Part shown: piece after piece, positions 8,113 to 17,118 of the stretch
Layout of the letters: each line of letters opens with the position of its first letter
How positions within the stretch are numbered: position 1 is the stretch's first letter
From: Massilia sp. ZL223
GTDB taxonomy: Bacteria > Pseudomonadota > Gammaproteobacteria > Burkholderiales > Burkholderiaceae_D
DNA: 64,000 nucleotides
Assembly (NCBI RefSeq): GCF_018119395.1
Contig: NZ_JAGPWD010000027.1
Span: forward strand, 1 to 64,000
Reading direction: 5' to 3'
Translations under genes and position numbers: made by a program
Notes under the pieces: model-generated
Told to the model about the DNA's origin: nothing
Database searches by the model: none
Seen by the model: only the letters and a program-made list of their open reading frames with translations

Positions 8113-8895
8113 CTAAGCAGGTGCTTCCTGCGCCTCGGATTCCAGCGCGCGCATGCGCTTCATGTATCTCAGACAATAAATGCCGAAGGCCAGCGGCGCC
8201 TGCTTCATGTAGCGCTTGCGGACTTCGAACTCTTCCCTCCTCGCCTTGATCTTGTTGGCGGACGACACACTGCCGGCATGCTCGCGGAACACGGTCAGCG
8301 GCGTGTCCACCGTAGCCGGGCGCGCCACCGCGCCCAGGCGCAGCCACAGGTCGATATCCATCGCGTACTTGAGCTTCTCGTCGAACATCCCCACCCGCTC
8401 GAAGGCCGCGCGGCGGATGAAGACGGCCGGATGCGGGATCGAGGCGCGCCCGGCCGCGAACGAGCGGTAGGAATAGCGCGGCATGGCGTAAGGCGGAACC
8501 AGCTGGCCATCCTTGAGCACCTGGATATTCCCGTAGAGCCAGTCGACCGGCTGGCCGGCGGCGCGCGCCTCATCGAAGCGGCGCGCGACGGTCGACAGCA
8601 CGTCGGGACCGGCGTAATAGTCGTCCGAGTGCAGGTGGGCGATGTACTCGCCCCGGGCGGCTTCGATGCCCTGGTTCATGGCGCGGCTGATGCCGCCGCC
8701 GACGTCGCGCAAGACGCGCTTGTTGCCGGGATAGGCGGCGATCATGTCGAGGGTGCCGTCGGTCGAGCCGCCGTCGACGAAGATGTGCTCGATGTCCTGG
8801 CAGGTCTGGGCCTGGACCGAGGCCAGGGTGTCAGCCAGCGTGGCGGCGCTGTTCCAGGTGCAGGTGACGATCGTAAAGGTGGGTGTGTTCGGCAT
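8113..8895 (-). CDS. Family 2 glycosyltransferase
   Basis: 260 residues, a GT-A fold inverting transferase. The N-terminus MPNTPTFTIVTCTWNSAATL, FVDGGSTDGTLD and LHSDDYY (DxD-type metal motif) are typical of GT2 enzymes acting on lipid-linked glycans at the cytoplasmic face of the inner membrane. DIDLWLRL is the usual acceptor-loop motif. It is the last gene of the EPS run. Its start (ATG 8895) lies 65 bases inside the end of the preceding GT4 gene, in another frame. The sugar transferred is unknown. Confidence 0.9.
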   Translation of the reverse strand: MPNTPTFTIVTCTWNSAATLADTLASVQAQTCQDIEHIFVDGGSTDGTLDMIAAYPGNKRVLRDVGGGISRAMNQGIEAARGEYIAHLHSDDYYAGPDVLSTVARRFDEARAAGQPVDWLYGNIQVLKDGQLVPPYAMPRYSYRSFAAGRASIPHPAVFIRRAAFERVGMFDEKLKYAMDIDLWLRLGAVARPATVDTPLTVFREHAGSVSSANKIKARREEFEVRKRYMKQAPLAFGIYCLRYMKRMRALESEAQEAPA

Positions 8896-10096
8896 ACAGC
8901 TCCAGTAGTCGCGGTAGCAGCCGCCCGGCGTCGGCCCCGAAGCTTGGGGCCGGCGCCACGCGGCGCGGTGGTTCGGCAAGCTGGGCGCGGACGCGCTCCA
9001 CCAGCTCGTCCATGGAAGCGGCCAGCTGCAGCTGGCCTTCGTACAACTGGTATTGCGCGAGTTCCGGCGTGCCGCCGCGCGCCATCGCCACGCACTGGCG
9101 CCCCAGGGCCAGCGCTTCCAGCACCGTGGTGCTGCAGGCCTCCTCGCACAGCGAGGGCACCACGCACAGGTGGGCGCGCGCGGACAGGGCCAGCGCGTCG
9201 CGGTAGTCCTGCCAGCCAAGGAAGCGCACCTGCTCGCCGCCATATTTTTCTTCCAGCGCGGCGCGCTCCGGACCGTCGCCGACGATCTGCAGGCGCGCAT
9301 GCGGCGGCAGCTTGCCCTCCACCGCGGCCAGGAATTCGCCGAAGCCCTTGCCCTTGTCGACCCGGCCCACCAGCACCACATCGCCCTGCGCCGCTTGCGG
9401 CGCGGCCTCCGCGGCCGCTTTCAGCTGTGGATAGTCGACGAAGTTATGGATCACGCGGCAGCGCGACAAGTCGGCGCCGGGTACGGCGCGCAGGAACTGG
9501 CGGCGCAGGAAGTCCGACACAAACACCGTCTTGTGGCGGGCGAAGGCGCGCGCGGTCTGCTCGCGGTAGCCGTTGACGGCGATCGCCGTGACGCTCTTGC
9601 GCATCGGTCCCGCGCGGCGCGCGATGCAGGCCGAGCAATCTCCCGGCACCAGGTTGTCGCACACGGCGCCGTCGCGGAAGCGCAGGTGGGTCAGGCACTC
9701 GCTGCCCTGGTCGTGGCGGGTCTGGACGTAGTTGATGCCCTCGTCCACGTGGAGGCCGACCATGGGCAGGTGGCCGTGGTAGTGCACCACGTCGAAGTCG
9801 ATCGCGTGTTGGTTGATCGCGCGCCCGATCTTGCGCGCGAAATAGGGGCGCTTGAGCGGGTTGAACACGCCCAGCTGCAGCTCCTTCCAGCCGGGGCGGG
9901 CCTGGTCGAAGCCGGGCCGGAAGCGCCCGCGAAAGCCGATCTGGGCGGCGCAGTGCTCGCGCCCGCGGTCGTCGCGCCCCAGGATCTCGACATGATGGCC
10001 TTCGGCCAGCAGGCGGTTGGCAAGCGTCACCACGTGCTTGCCCAGTCCGCCGATCTGTTCGCCCGGCAAGTCCTCCGACACCATCAAGATCCGCAT
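8831..10096 (-). CDS. Family 4 glycosyltransferase
   Basis: 421 residues with a GT-B fold. The N-terminal domain begins MRILMVSEDLPGEQIGGLGK, the glycine-rich start of GT4 retaining transferases. The C-terminal domain has VGRVDKGKGF and a nucleotide-sugar E-x7-E region ([16 protein letters not shown]). A cysteine cluster (CDNLVPGDCSACIARR, around residue 150) is found in a subset of EPS GT4 enzymes and may bind a metal. It lies 14 bp after the flippase gene and overlaps the GT2 start by 65 bases. The C-terminal 20 residues coded in the overlap look unconstrained, so the true end may have been extended by drift. Confidence 0.9.
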   Translation of the reverse strand: MRILMVSEDLPGEQIGGLGKHVVTLANRLLAEGHHVEILGRDDRGREHCAAQIGFRGRFRPGFDQARPGWKELQLGVFNPLKRPYFARKIGRAINQHAIDFDVVHYHGHLPMVGLHVDEGINYVQTRHDQGSECLTHLRFRDGAVCDNLVPGDCSACIARRAGPMRKSVTAIAVNGYREQTARAFARHKTVFVSDFLRRQFLRAVPGADLSRCRVIHNFVDYPQLKAAAEAAPQAAQGDVVLVGRVDKGKGFGEFLAAVEGKLPPHARLQIVGDGPERAALEEKYGGEQVRFLGWQDYRDALALSARAHLCVVPSLCEEACSTTVLEALALGRQCVAMARGGTPELAQYQLYEGQLQLAASMDELVERVRAQLAEPPRRVAPAPSFGADAGRLLPRLLELYAEHTHLYDRHLHLEQRRHAG

Positions 10097-10110
10097 GTCC
10101 ACTCCATTGA

Positions 10111-11637
10111 TCAACCTCCTGCCGGCTGCCAGCGCGCCCGAATTTTTTCCTTTGTGCGCGACCAGGCCAGCAAGCGGTCGTCGCGCTCGATCACGAACAG
10201 GAAGCCATGGGCTCCCAGCAGCATGACCGTGGCGCACAGGATTACGATGAAGTCGAGCGGGCCGGCGTCGAACAGCTGTTCGGCCGCGGTGGCGGCGATC
10301 GCCACCAGGGCCACGCCGGCCAGGCCCGGCGCATAACCCTGGCTCAGCAGGCGCGCCAGGCTGGTCGGCACCGTGCGGCCGTGGACGTAGAGCACGAAGG
10401 CGGTGGTGAACAGCATCGACCCCAGCAGGTGCCCCCAGGCGGCGCCGTCTATGCCCCAGCCGGCCACGCCCAGCCAGACGACCAGCAGCCCGGCCAAGGC
10501 GCGTCCCAGCGCGAACATGCCGGACACGCGCGGATGGCCCATGCCGTCGTTGACCAGGGACGGCAGGTTGGTCAGCGAGTCGACGAACTGCGACAGCGCC
10601 ATCACCGCCAGCACCACGGCGCCGTGGCGCGCGAAGTCCTCGTTCATCCAGTAGCCCAGGATCTGGTGGGCGAACACCGCGACCAGCACCAGGATGGCGG
10701 CGTTCAGGTAGACCACGTAGCGCGTGGCCTTGACGTAGACCTGGTCCAGGCGCGCCAGCTCGCCGCGCGCGGCCAGGGCGCTGGCGGCCGGGAAGAACAC
10801 GCCGGACAGGCGGAATGTCAGTCCCAGCACCCGGTTGGCCAGGGTCGCCGCCACCGTGAAATAGGCCAGGCCGGTGACCCCGACCAGGGCGCCGATGATC
10901 AGCTTGTCGGCATAGGCATAGGACAGCGAGGCGAAGCGCGCCAGGAAGGAATAGGCCGAGAAGCCCAGCAGTTCGCCGCGGATGCGCGCCCCCGGCCAGC
11001 GCCAGGCCAGGCCGGGCAGAAGGCTGCGGATGGCGCGCCACAGGAACAGGCAGTGCAGGCCGCTGGCAAGCACGCGCAGCAGGATCACTTCGAACAGGCC
11101 GTAGCCCAGCATCAGGATGCCCACCGTGGCCAGCGGCACCAGGGTGCCGAAGGCCATCTCGACCCGGCTCGAGAGGTCGTAGCGCATCAGCGATTGCGGC
11201 ACGCTGTTCAAATAATTCTGCAGCTGGCCCAGCAGGAAGCCGAGGGCCGCCAGCTCCAGGGTCGCCGTCGCTTCCCCGATCAGGCGGGCCGGCACCGAGA
11301 ACACCTCGGTGACGAACCAGTGCGCCCCAAGGAACAGGCCGCAGGCGCCCAGCAGGCCGATGATCAGGTAGGTCGCCAGCCCGAAGGAAAAGGTCTCGGC
11401 GATCTTGGCGTCGTCGCGGCGCGCATTGTGCTCGGCGATGTACTTGACCGAACCGGCGGTGACGTTGATGTCGATGACCGCGAAGTAGCCGACGATGGCC
11501 GTGACCAGCGAATACACGCCGTAGTTCGCCTCCCCCAGCCCCTTGACCACCAGGGGCACGGTCCCCAGCATGACCAGCGCGGGAATCGCGGCCCCGAGCA
11601 GGTTGGCCCAGGCGTTGCTGACCAGGCGCAGCTTCAT
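10111..11637 (-). CDS. Wzx-like oligosaccharide flippase
   Basis: 508 residues, very hydrophobic, with about 12-14 predicted membrane segments and the N-terminus MKLRLVSNAWANLLGAAIPA typical of polysaccharide flippases of the MATE/MVF superfamily. It would turn undecaprenyl-linked repeat units from the cytoplasmic to the periplasmic leaflet. The ATG at 11637 overlaps the stop of the polymerase gene (TGATG). A GTG one codon earlier is also open. Together with the polymerase, EpsE and EpsF it makes this a Wzy-dependent system. Confidence 0.88.
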   Translation of the reverse strand: MKLRLVSNAWANLLGAAIPALVMLGTVPLVVKGLGEANYGVYSLVTAIVGYFAVIDINVTAGSVKYIAEHNARRDDAKIAETFSFGLATYLIIGLLGACGLFLGAHWFVTEVFSVPARLIGEATATLELAALGFLLGQLQNYLNSVPQSLMRYDLSSRVEMAFGTLVPLATVGILMLGYGLFEVILLRVLASGLHCLFLWRAIRSLLPGLAWRWPGARIRGELLGFSAYSFLARFASLSYAYADKLIIGALVGVTGLAYFTVAATLANRVLGLTFRLSGVFFPAASALAARGELARLDQVYVKATRYVVYLNAAILVLVAVFAHQILGYWMNEDFARHGAVVLAVMALSQFVDSLTNLPSLVNDGMGHPRVSGMFALGRALAGLLVVWLGVAGWGIDGAAWGHLLGSMLFTTAFVLYVHGRTVPTSLARLLSQGYAPGLAGVALVAIAATAAEQLFDAGPLDFIVILCATVMLLGAHGFLFVIERDDRLLAWSRTKEKIRARWQPAGG

Positions 11638-13100
11638 CACGCCGGCACCAGGTGGGGACGCGGCGCGGCGGGCTTGGGCACGGCACGCGCCGGCGCCGGG
11701 GCCAGCTTCGCCACCGCCATCGCCAGGTAGGGCAAGGCCAGGCAGAAGGCCAGCATTTGCGTGGTGCGCACCTGCGGGAAGGGCGTGCCGACCAGCAGGT
11801 CGGGAATCATGAAGGCGATCCCGGCCACGCCGGCCGTGCCGAGCCCGAGCAGCTCGGGCGGCAGCTCGCGCAGCGCGCGCCGGGCGAACAGGACGAAGGC
11901 GGCGATGGTGCCGACCAGCAGCGCGAGGCCCAGCAGGCCGCTCTTGAGGGCGATGTGCAGCACGCCGCTGTGCAGGAACAGGCCGCCGTCCGGATTATTC
12001 TGCCAGGGGATGTACTGGTAACCGTTGTAGCGGCCCCAGGAACCGATGCCGGTGAGCGGCCTGGACAGGAAGTCGGCCAGCGCCAGCTTCAGCTCCAGCA
12101 CGCGGTGGCTCTCGGGACCGAAGCGCTTCGACTGCATGTCGTAGACCAGGCCGGACAGCCCTCCCCCGGCGCCCTTGGTCTGGGTCAGGCGGCGCACGGC
12201 GGCATAGGCCAGGGCCGCGCCCACCAGCGGCAGGCCGGCCACGGTCAGGTGCAGGCGGCGCTTCACCGGGAAGCGGAACATCACCACCACGAATGCCAGC
12301 AGGAAGCCGATCCAGGCCGAGCGGCGGTAGGACAGCACCACGCACAGCGCCGTGCACACCAGGGTCATCCATTCGACGGCGCGCCAGAACTTCGGGCGGT
12401 CGAACTTGTGCACCTGGAACAGGTGAACGGCGGCGATGGCGAAGGCGACCGTGCACAGCAGGCTGTCGTTGATGTCGAAGAAGGTCAGCCGGATCTTGAT
12501 CGCGTTCATGTTGGCGTAGACATTGTTCGGGTCGCCGCCGAAGGCGGCCCAGCGCACCAGACCGAACAAGGCGCGGCCGAGGCCGGCCAGCATGATGAAG
12601 TGGGTCAGCTCGATCACCTGCTCGCGGGTGCGGAAGGACAGCAGCACCAGCGAGATCAGCGGCGCCATCCAGACGATGTTGGAAAAGCCGGAAGGAGCGA
12701 GGGCTTCGGCCAGGGTCACGTCCGACGCCATCGCCACCGCCACATGGCCCGCCAGCAGCACCAGCCATCCGATAAACCAGGGCCGCAGGTTGCAGGCCGG
12801 GGACGGGTAGCGCTGGAAGCTGGCGGACACGCGCGCGCAGGCCCAGGCGCCCAGGACGTACCAGAGGACGACGCCGAAGAACAGCATGCCCGAGCCGCGG
12901 CTGTAGATGCTGCGCGAGGCGAACACGGCCAGGTTGCCGTAGCTGGTCGAGTTCACCCAGAAGAATACGCACAGATACGGATAGACCAGGAAGCGCGGCC
13001 ACACCATCCCGACCCCGAAGCCGACCACGGCCGCGACCGACAGGGCGGCCACGAACAGCCAGGGCAGCGAGTAATAGACGTAGGTCAGGAGATCGTTCAA
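11637..13100 (-). CDS. Wzy-like O-antigen polymerase/ligase family protein
   Basis: 487 residues with about 11-12 membrane segments. A long periplasmic loop (about 290-390) contains LELKLALADFLSRPLTGIGSW, a pattern recurring in the Wzy_C/O-antigen ligase family. It is predicted to link repeat units in the periplasm. It is translationally coupled to the flippase and lies 14 bp past epsI. Sequence alone does not separate polymerase from ligase, but the EPS context favours polymerase. Confidence 0.85.
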   Translation of the reverse strand: MNDLLTYVYYSLPWLFVAALSVAAVVGFGVGMVWPRFLVYPYLCVFFWVNSTSYGNLAVFASRSIYSRGSGMLFFGVVLWYVLGAWACARVSASFQRYPSPACNLRPWFIGWLVLLAGHVAVAMASDVTLAEALAPSGFSNIVWMAPLISLVLLSFRTREQVIELTHFIMLAGLGRALFGLVRWAAFGGDPNNVYANMNAIKIRLTFFDINDSLLCTVAFAIAAVHLFQVHKFDRPKFWRAVEWMTLVCTALCVVLSYRRSAWIGFLLAFVVVMFRFPVKRRLHLTVAGLPLVGAALAYAAVRRLTQTKGAGGGLSGLVYDMQSKRFGPESHRVLELKLALADFLSRPLTGIGSWGRYNGYQYIPWQNNPDGGLFLHSGVLHIALKSGLLGLALLVGTIAAFVLFARRALRELPPELLGLGTAGVAGIAFMIPDLLVGTPFPQVRTTQMLAFCLALPYLAMAVAKLAPAPARAVPKPAAPRPHLVPA

Positions 13101-13114
13101 GGCGCCTTCCTTCC

Positions 13115-13825
13115 TCAGCCCTGCGCCGTACCGGCGCCCTGTACCGTGCCGGCGCCCAGCAGGCGTGCGCGGTCCCTGGGCGCCATCACCGCCAGCATCT
13201 CGGCGACGAAGCGGTCCTGCACCTGGTAGGCGGCGGCCTCGTTGGCGCCGAGGGTCGAGACCCGCACCAGCATGCCGTCCGGGATCTCGCCCGACAAGCC
13301 GTAGGCCAGGCGGCGCAGCTTCTGTTGCACGCCTGCGCGGGTGGCCTGGTTGCCGATCGTGATCCAGTAGGTGATCGGCTCGTTGCGCTCGTGCAGGCGC
13401 GCCACCAGGCGTTTGACCGGCACTTCGCCGAAGCGGGTCGGCAGCACGCCCTCCCCTTCCTTCATCATGGCGAAGCCCTGGGCCACGTAGCAGACCTCGG
13501 GCAGGTGGATCTGCAGCGACTTGCTCTGCTCGCCGCCATAGGCGATCGACAGCATCACGCGCTGGCCCTGCGGGTTGATGTAGGTGCGCGACAGCGTCTG
13601 GTCGTAGATCTTCTCGAGCATGCCCTGCTGTTCCGGATCGGGCGTGAGCGGCACCACGCTGGGGTCGATCTGCCAGTCGCCGAAGCGGGCCGGAATCATC
13701 TGCTCCAGGCTGAACTGCTCATGCGCCTGCGGCGCGCGCGCCTTGGGCGTCAGGGCCACGGTCAGGGCCGAGGTGCCGGCCATGGCCGCGCCCAGGATCA
13801 GGCTGATGGCGAAACGGCGGTTCAT
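13115..13825 (-). CDS. epsI: Exosortase-associated protein EpsI, type B
   Basis: 236 residues. An N-terminal membrane anchor or uncleaved signal (MNRRFAISLILGAAMAGTSA) is followed by a periplasmic EpsI domain (about 40-220). That domain contains HLPEVCYVAQGF, the segment with the conserved cysteine found next to exosortases. The ATG (13825) overlaps the xrtB stop (ATGA). In other exosortases EpsI is fused to the C-terminus of the enzyme. In XrtB systems it is a separate gene directly downstream, as here. The tail holds a small duplicated GAGT element (LLGAGTVQGAGTAQG). The role in sorting or polymer handling is not biochemically settled. Confidence 0.92.
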   Translation of the reverse strand: MNRRFAISLILGAAMAGTSALTVALTPKARAPQAHEQFSLEQMIPARFGDWQIDPSVVPLTPDPEQQGMLEKIYDQTLSRTYINPQGQRVMLSIAYGGEQSKSLQIHLPEVCYVAQGFAMMKEGEGVLPTRFGEVPVKRLVARLHERNEPITYWITIGNQATRAGVQQKLRRLAYGLSGEIPDGMLVRVSTLGANEAAAYQVQDRFVAEMLAVMAPRDRARLLGAGTVQGAGTAQG

Positions 13826-14778
13826 GTCGCCTCCTTCATTGCGTGTGGCGCGCCCGGACCGCCGCGGTCGTTGCTGCCGCGGCGCTTGAGCCACCATTGC
13901 AGGCTTGAATCGACCGCCAGGATCAGCACCAGGGCCGTGACGAACAGCACCATGCCCGCGAATCCATGCAGGAAGCCCTGGCCGGCGGCGTCGCCGAAAT
14001 AATAGGTGATCAGGGTCAGGGTGATCACGCGGATCACGTTGGCCGAGAAGGAAATCGGAACGATCAGGATGGCCAGGCCGATGTTGCGGAAGGCCGAGGG
14101 GTGGCGCATCAGGTTCAGGTAGAACAAGCCCAGCGCTTCCAGGGTGAGCAGGGTCTGCAGGCCGGCGCAGGCGTCGGCCACCAGCAGCTGGTACTGGCCG
14201 ATCTGCAGCACCACGCCGGACCGGGAGATCGGGTAGCCCAGCGCGAACAGGATGTGCTCGGTGGCCCAGGACACAGCCATCTTCATGGGCATGGTGACGG
14301 CCGCCACGAACTCGCTCGGCAGCGGCACCATGAACAGCATGAAGAAGAAGGGGAACCACAGGATGCGCAGCGCCCTGCTGCCGCGCTTGATCAGGAGCAC
14401 GGCAGCCAGCACCACCAGGATGGAACCGACTTCGAACATCAGGATGCTCTGCGAGCGGCCCAGCAGGTGGATGGCCAGGCCGAAGGCCAGCACCGGCCAG
14501 CCGAGCCAGCTCGACACGGGCGGCGTGGTGGCCGCCATGACTTCCGGCCACTTGCGCCAGATCAGCCACAGGGCCAGGAAGAAGATGATGGGGCCGTGTC
14601 CCTGTTCCTCGCCGATCCAGGCGCCGGTGAACAGGCTGTGGAAGGTCGGCCCGAACAGGATCGCCAGGCCGGCGATGATGGGCCACCATTCGGGGAGCGC
14701 GTTACGCAGTTCGTTGCGCAGGTCGCCTTGCCGCTTGTCCGCGTCCAGCGGAACATTCGCATGCACCTGGGTCGCCAT
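13822..14778 (-). CDS. xrtB: Exosortase B (XrtB)
   Basis: 318 residues with about 8-9 membrane segments, an integral-membrane transpeptidase-like protease of the exosortase family. The catalytic triad is visible: Cys204 in ADACAGLQTL, Arg250 in SANVIRV and His271 in FLHGFAG. Exosortases are thought to cleave PEP-CTERM tails of secreted proteins and transfer them to a cell-surface anchor. XrtB is always found inside EPS loci like this one. It is followed by epsI (ATGA overlap) and preceded by epsG with a 1-bp gap. No PEP-CTERM protein is encoded in this window, so its substrate must lie elsewhere. Confidence 0.95.
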   Translation of the reverse strand: MATQVHANVPLDADKRQGDLRNELRNALPEWWPIIAGLAILFGPTFHSLFTGAWIGEEQGHGPIIFFLALWLIWRKWPEVMAATTPPVSSWLGWPVLAFGLAIHLLGRSQSILMFEVGSILVVLAAVLLIKRGSRALRILWFPFFFMLFMVPLPSEFVAAVTMPMKMAVSWATEHILFALGYPISRSGVVLQIGQYQLLVADACAGLQTLLTLEALGLFYLNLMRHPSAFRNIGLAILIVPISFSANVIRVITLTLITYYFGDAAGQGFLHGFAGMVLFVTALVLILAVDSSLQWWLKRRGSNDRGGPGAPHAMKEAT

Positions 14779-14779
14779 C

Positions 14780-15649
14780 TCAGAACTCCACCACCACCGA
14801 GCCGATCACTTCCGCGCCCGCCTCGGTCATCTGCTCGGCCATGCGGCTCATGTTGGCGATGCGGGTGCGGTGCTTGCAGGCCACCAGCAGCACGCCGCCG
14901 GCCCGTCCTGCCACCGCCAGCGCGTCGGCGCCGGATGCGAAGGGCGGCAGGTCGTAGAGCACCACGTCGTAGCGCGATTCGAGCTGGGTGTTGAGGTTGC
15001 GGAAACCTTCGCGCGCCAGCAGTTCCTGCGGATTGGGCGGCAGGGTCCCGGCCGGCATGATGGACAGGTCGACGAAGGCCGGCACGCGCCCGATCACGTC
15101 CAGGTCGGCGCGTCCGGCCAGCAGGTCGGACAGGCCCTGGCGCGGCTTGAGGCCGAACATGTCCTGCTGGCGCGGGTTGCGCAGGTTGGCGTCCACCAGC
15201 AGGGTCTGTTCGCCCAGCTGCGAGAACACCACCGCCAGGTTGGCCGCGAACAGGCTGGCGCCGTCGTCCGGATTGACCCCGGCGATCGCCAGGGCGCGCC
15301 GGCCGCGGGCGAACCAGCGCAGCATCAGCTGGCTGCGGATCGCGCGCAGCGCTTCCACCTGGGGCGAGAAGGGTTCGTAGGCGGCGACCAGCTTCGGCGA
15401 CAAATTAGCCTGTCCCTTTTGCAGGTAGGGATAGGAAAACTGGCGCGCCAGCACCTGCTGGATATCATCCTCGCTCACCAGGCCGAGGCGCACGGCGGCC
15501 TCGCCGAAGCGGATCCCGAGGTCCTTCTGCATGCGCAGCACGCGCTCGGCGCTTTCAGGGGTGAGCTTGCCCGAGTCGAGCAGCAGTGCGCCCATGCTCG
15601 AGTCGGCGGCGTGGCCGGTAGGCAGTGCGGATAGCACGGATGGGTTCAT
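14780..15649 (-). CDS. epsG: EpsG-type chain-length/tyrosine kinase-like ATPase, degenerate P-loop
   Basis: 289 residues. Residues 25-80 match the MshEN/GspE-N type helical domain that opens EpsG proteins, and residues 110-285 are a BY-kinase/MinD-like domain. The Walker A region reads AGVNPDDGASL (123-133): the usual lysine (or arginine) before S is alanine. The Walker A' motif is DANLR instead of DxDxR (153-157), and Walker B reads VVLYDLPP. There is no C-terminal tyrosine cluster. It may therefore bind nucleotide weakly and act structurally with EpsF. It lies 15 bp downstream of epsF. Confidence 0.88.
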   Translation of the reverse strand: MNPSVLSALPTGHAADSSMGALLLDSGKLTPESAERVLRMQKDLGIRFGEAAVRLGLVSEDDIQQVLARQFSYPYLQKGQANLSPKLVAAYEPFSPQVEALRAIRSQLMLRWFARGRRALAIAGVNPDDGASLFAANLAVVFSQLGEQTLLVDANLRNPRQQDMFGLKPRQGLSDLLAGRADLDVIGRVPAFVDLSIMPAGTLPPNPQELLAREGFRNLNTQLESRYDVVLYDLPPFASGADALAVAGRAGGVLLVACKHRTRIANMSRMAEQMTEAGAEVIGSVVVEF

Positions 15650-15664
15650 ATCGTGTCCACTCCT

Positions 15665-17071
15665 TTAGTTCAGGCGCAGGCGGCGCGGCGACATCAGCGA
15701 ACGGATGCCGCCGCTGCGCGCGCGCGCCGGGCGCCATTCGATGGTGCCGAGCACCGGGATGCCCAGCATGTCCTTGACATCGCCGGCCGAGCGTACCGGG
15801 CGGTTCAGCAGTTCGAGCAGCAGCGCCAGGCCGACGCCCAGGATGGTGCCCAGCAGGATCGAGGCCAGGGTGTTGAGCAGGATGCGCGGGCCGGACGGCT
15901 CGGTCGGCGCCACCGCCGGGTTCAGCAGCGAGATATCCGACTGCTCGGACTGGGCCTCGATGCGGGTCTGCGAGAAGCGCTGGCTGGCGGCGTCGAAGGC
16001 GCGCTGGGCGCTGTCGAGGTCCTTCAGCAGCACGCCCAGCTCGTCGCGCGAGCGGTTCAGCTCCAGCACGCGGGTTTTTTGCGCGGCCAGCTCGGTGCGC
16101 AGCTCGGCTTCGCGCTGGCGCAGCACCTGGGCGTTGGCGCCCACGCTGCGCGAGACGGTGCCCAGCGCCGCGTTCAGTTCGCCGCGCAGCTTGCCGACCT
16201 CGGCCGAGGCGGCCTGGTATTGCGGGTGGTTGCGGCCATAGCGCGAGCCGGCCTCGGCCAGCTTGGCTTCGGCGCCCGACACCTGCACGCGCAGGTTCTG
16301 GATCAGGGCGTTGTTGGCCACGTCGGCCGAGTTCACGCCGCCGCCGGCGGCGCGCTCGCGCGAGCTGGCTTCCATGGCCTGGGACTGGGCCGCGACCAGC
16401 TGGGCCGACAAGTCATTCAGGCGCGACAGTTCCACGTCGACGCGGTTGTTGTCCAGGCTGACGATGCCCTTCTCCTGCTGGTATTTGGACAGGCGCGCCT
16501 GGGCGGCCTCGAGGTTGTCGCGCAGCTGCTTGGTCTGTTCGTTGAAGTAGGACGAGGCCTTCTTCATGGGCTCGGTCTTGAGCTGCACGCTGATCTTCTG
16601 GTACTCGTCGGCGAAGGCGTTGGCGACCGCGGCGGCGAAGGCCGGGTCGGCGCCCTTGAAGCTGATCGCGACCACGCTCGATTCGCGCGAAGGCATGATC
16701 TCGAGCTTCTTGAGCAGCAGGTCGGCCAGCCAGTCGCGCGCGCTGCCCTGCCCGTCGCTGGCTTCCTGCCACTGCTTCTGCACCGCCGGGCTGGAAGCGA
16801 GGCGCAGCGAATCGACCACGCGCAGCGCCACGTTCTTGCTGCTGATGATGTCGATCTGCGTCGCCATATAGCCCGGCAGCAGCTGGCCCGGCATGGTCAG
16901 TCCGGTCAGCGGATCCACCCCTTTGTAGTTCAGCAGCACGGACGCGGTCGCCGTATAGGTCTTTTGCTGCACGAGGCTCCAGCCCAGCGCGAGCAGCACC
17001 GTGACCAACAGGGTCGACAGGATGACTTTCTTCCTGGCGAGCAGAATCAGGAGGAATTGATGTACGTTCAT
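15665..17071 (-). CDS. epsF: Chain-length determinant protein EpsF (Wzz family)
   Basis: 468 residues, a polysaccharide co-polymerase of the inner membrane. It has a Wzz domain with TM1 at about 15-35, a long periplasmic coiled-coil region (about 170-390, with DNLEAAQARLSKYQQEKG) and a proline-rich motif before TM2 (PTEPSGPRILLNTLAS, about 395-430). A short cytoplasmic tail carries an RRLRL end. It works with EpsE (export channel) and EpsG to set polymer length. Start at ATG 17071, 47 bp after epsE. Confidence 0.92.
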   Translation of the reverse strand: MNVHQFLLILLARKKVILSTLLVTVLLALGWSLVQQKTYTATASVLLNYKGVDPLTGLTMPGQLLPGYMATQIDIISSKNVALRVVDSLRLASSPAVQKQWQEASDGQGSARDWLADLLLKKLEIMPSRESSVVAISFKGADPAFAAAVANAFADEYQKISVQLKTEPMKKASSYFNEQTKQLRDNLEAAQARLSKYQQEKGIVSLDNNRVDVELSRLNDLSAQLVAAQSQAMEASSRERAAGGGVNSADVANNALIQNLRVQVSGAEAKLAEAGSRYGRNHPQYQAASAEVGKLRGELNAALGTVSRSVGANAQVLRQREAELRTELAAQKTRVLELNRSRDELGVLLKDLDSAQRAFDAASQRFSQTRIEAQSEQSDISLLNPAVAPTEPSGPRILLNTLASILLGTILGVGLALLLELLNRPVRSAGDVKDMLGIPVLGTIEWRPARARSGGIRSLMSPRRLRLN

Positions 17072-17118
17072 GGCTTAAACCTTTGCAACGGGGTGTACAA
17101 AACCGGCGAGCCGGAACC

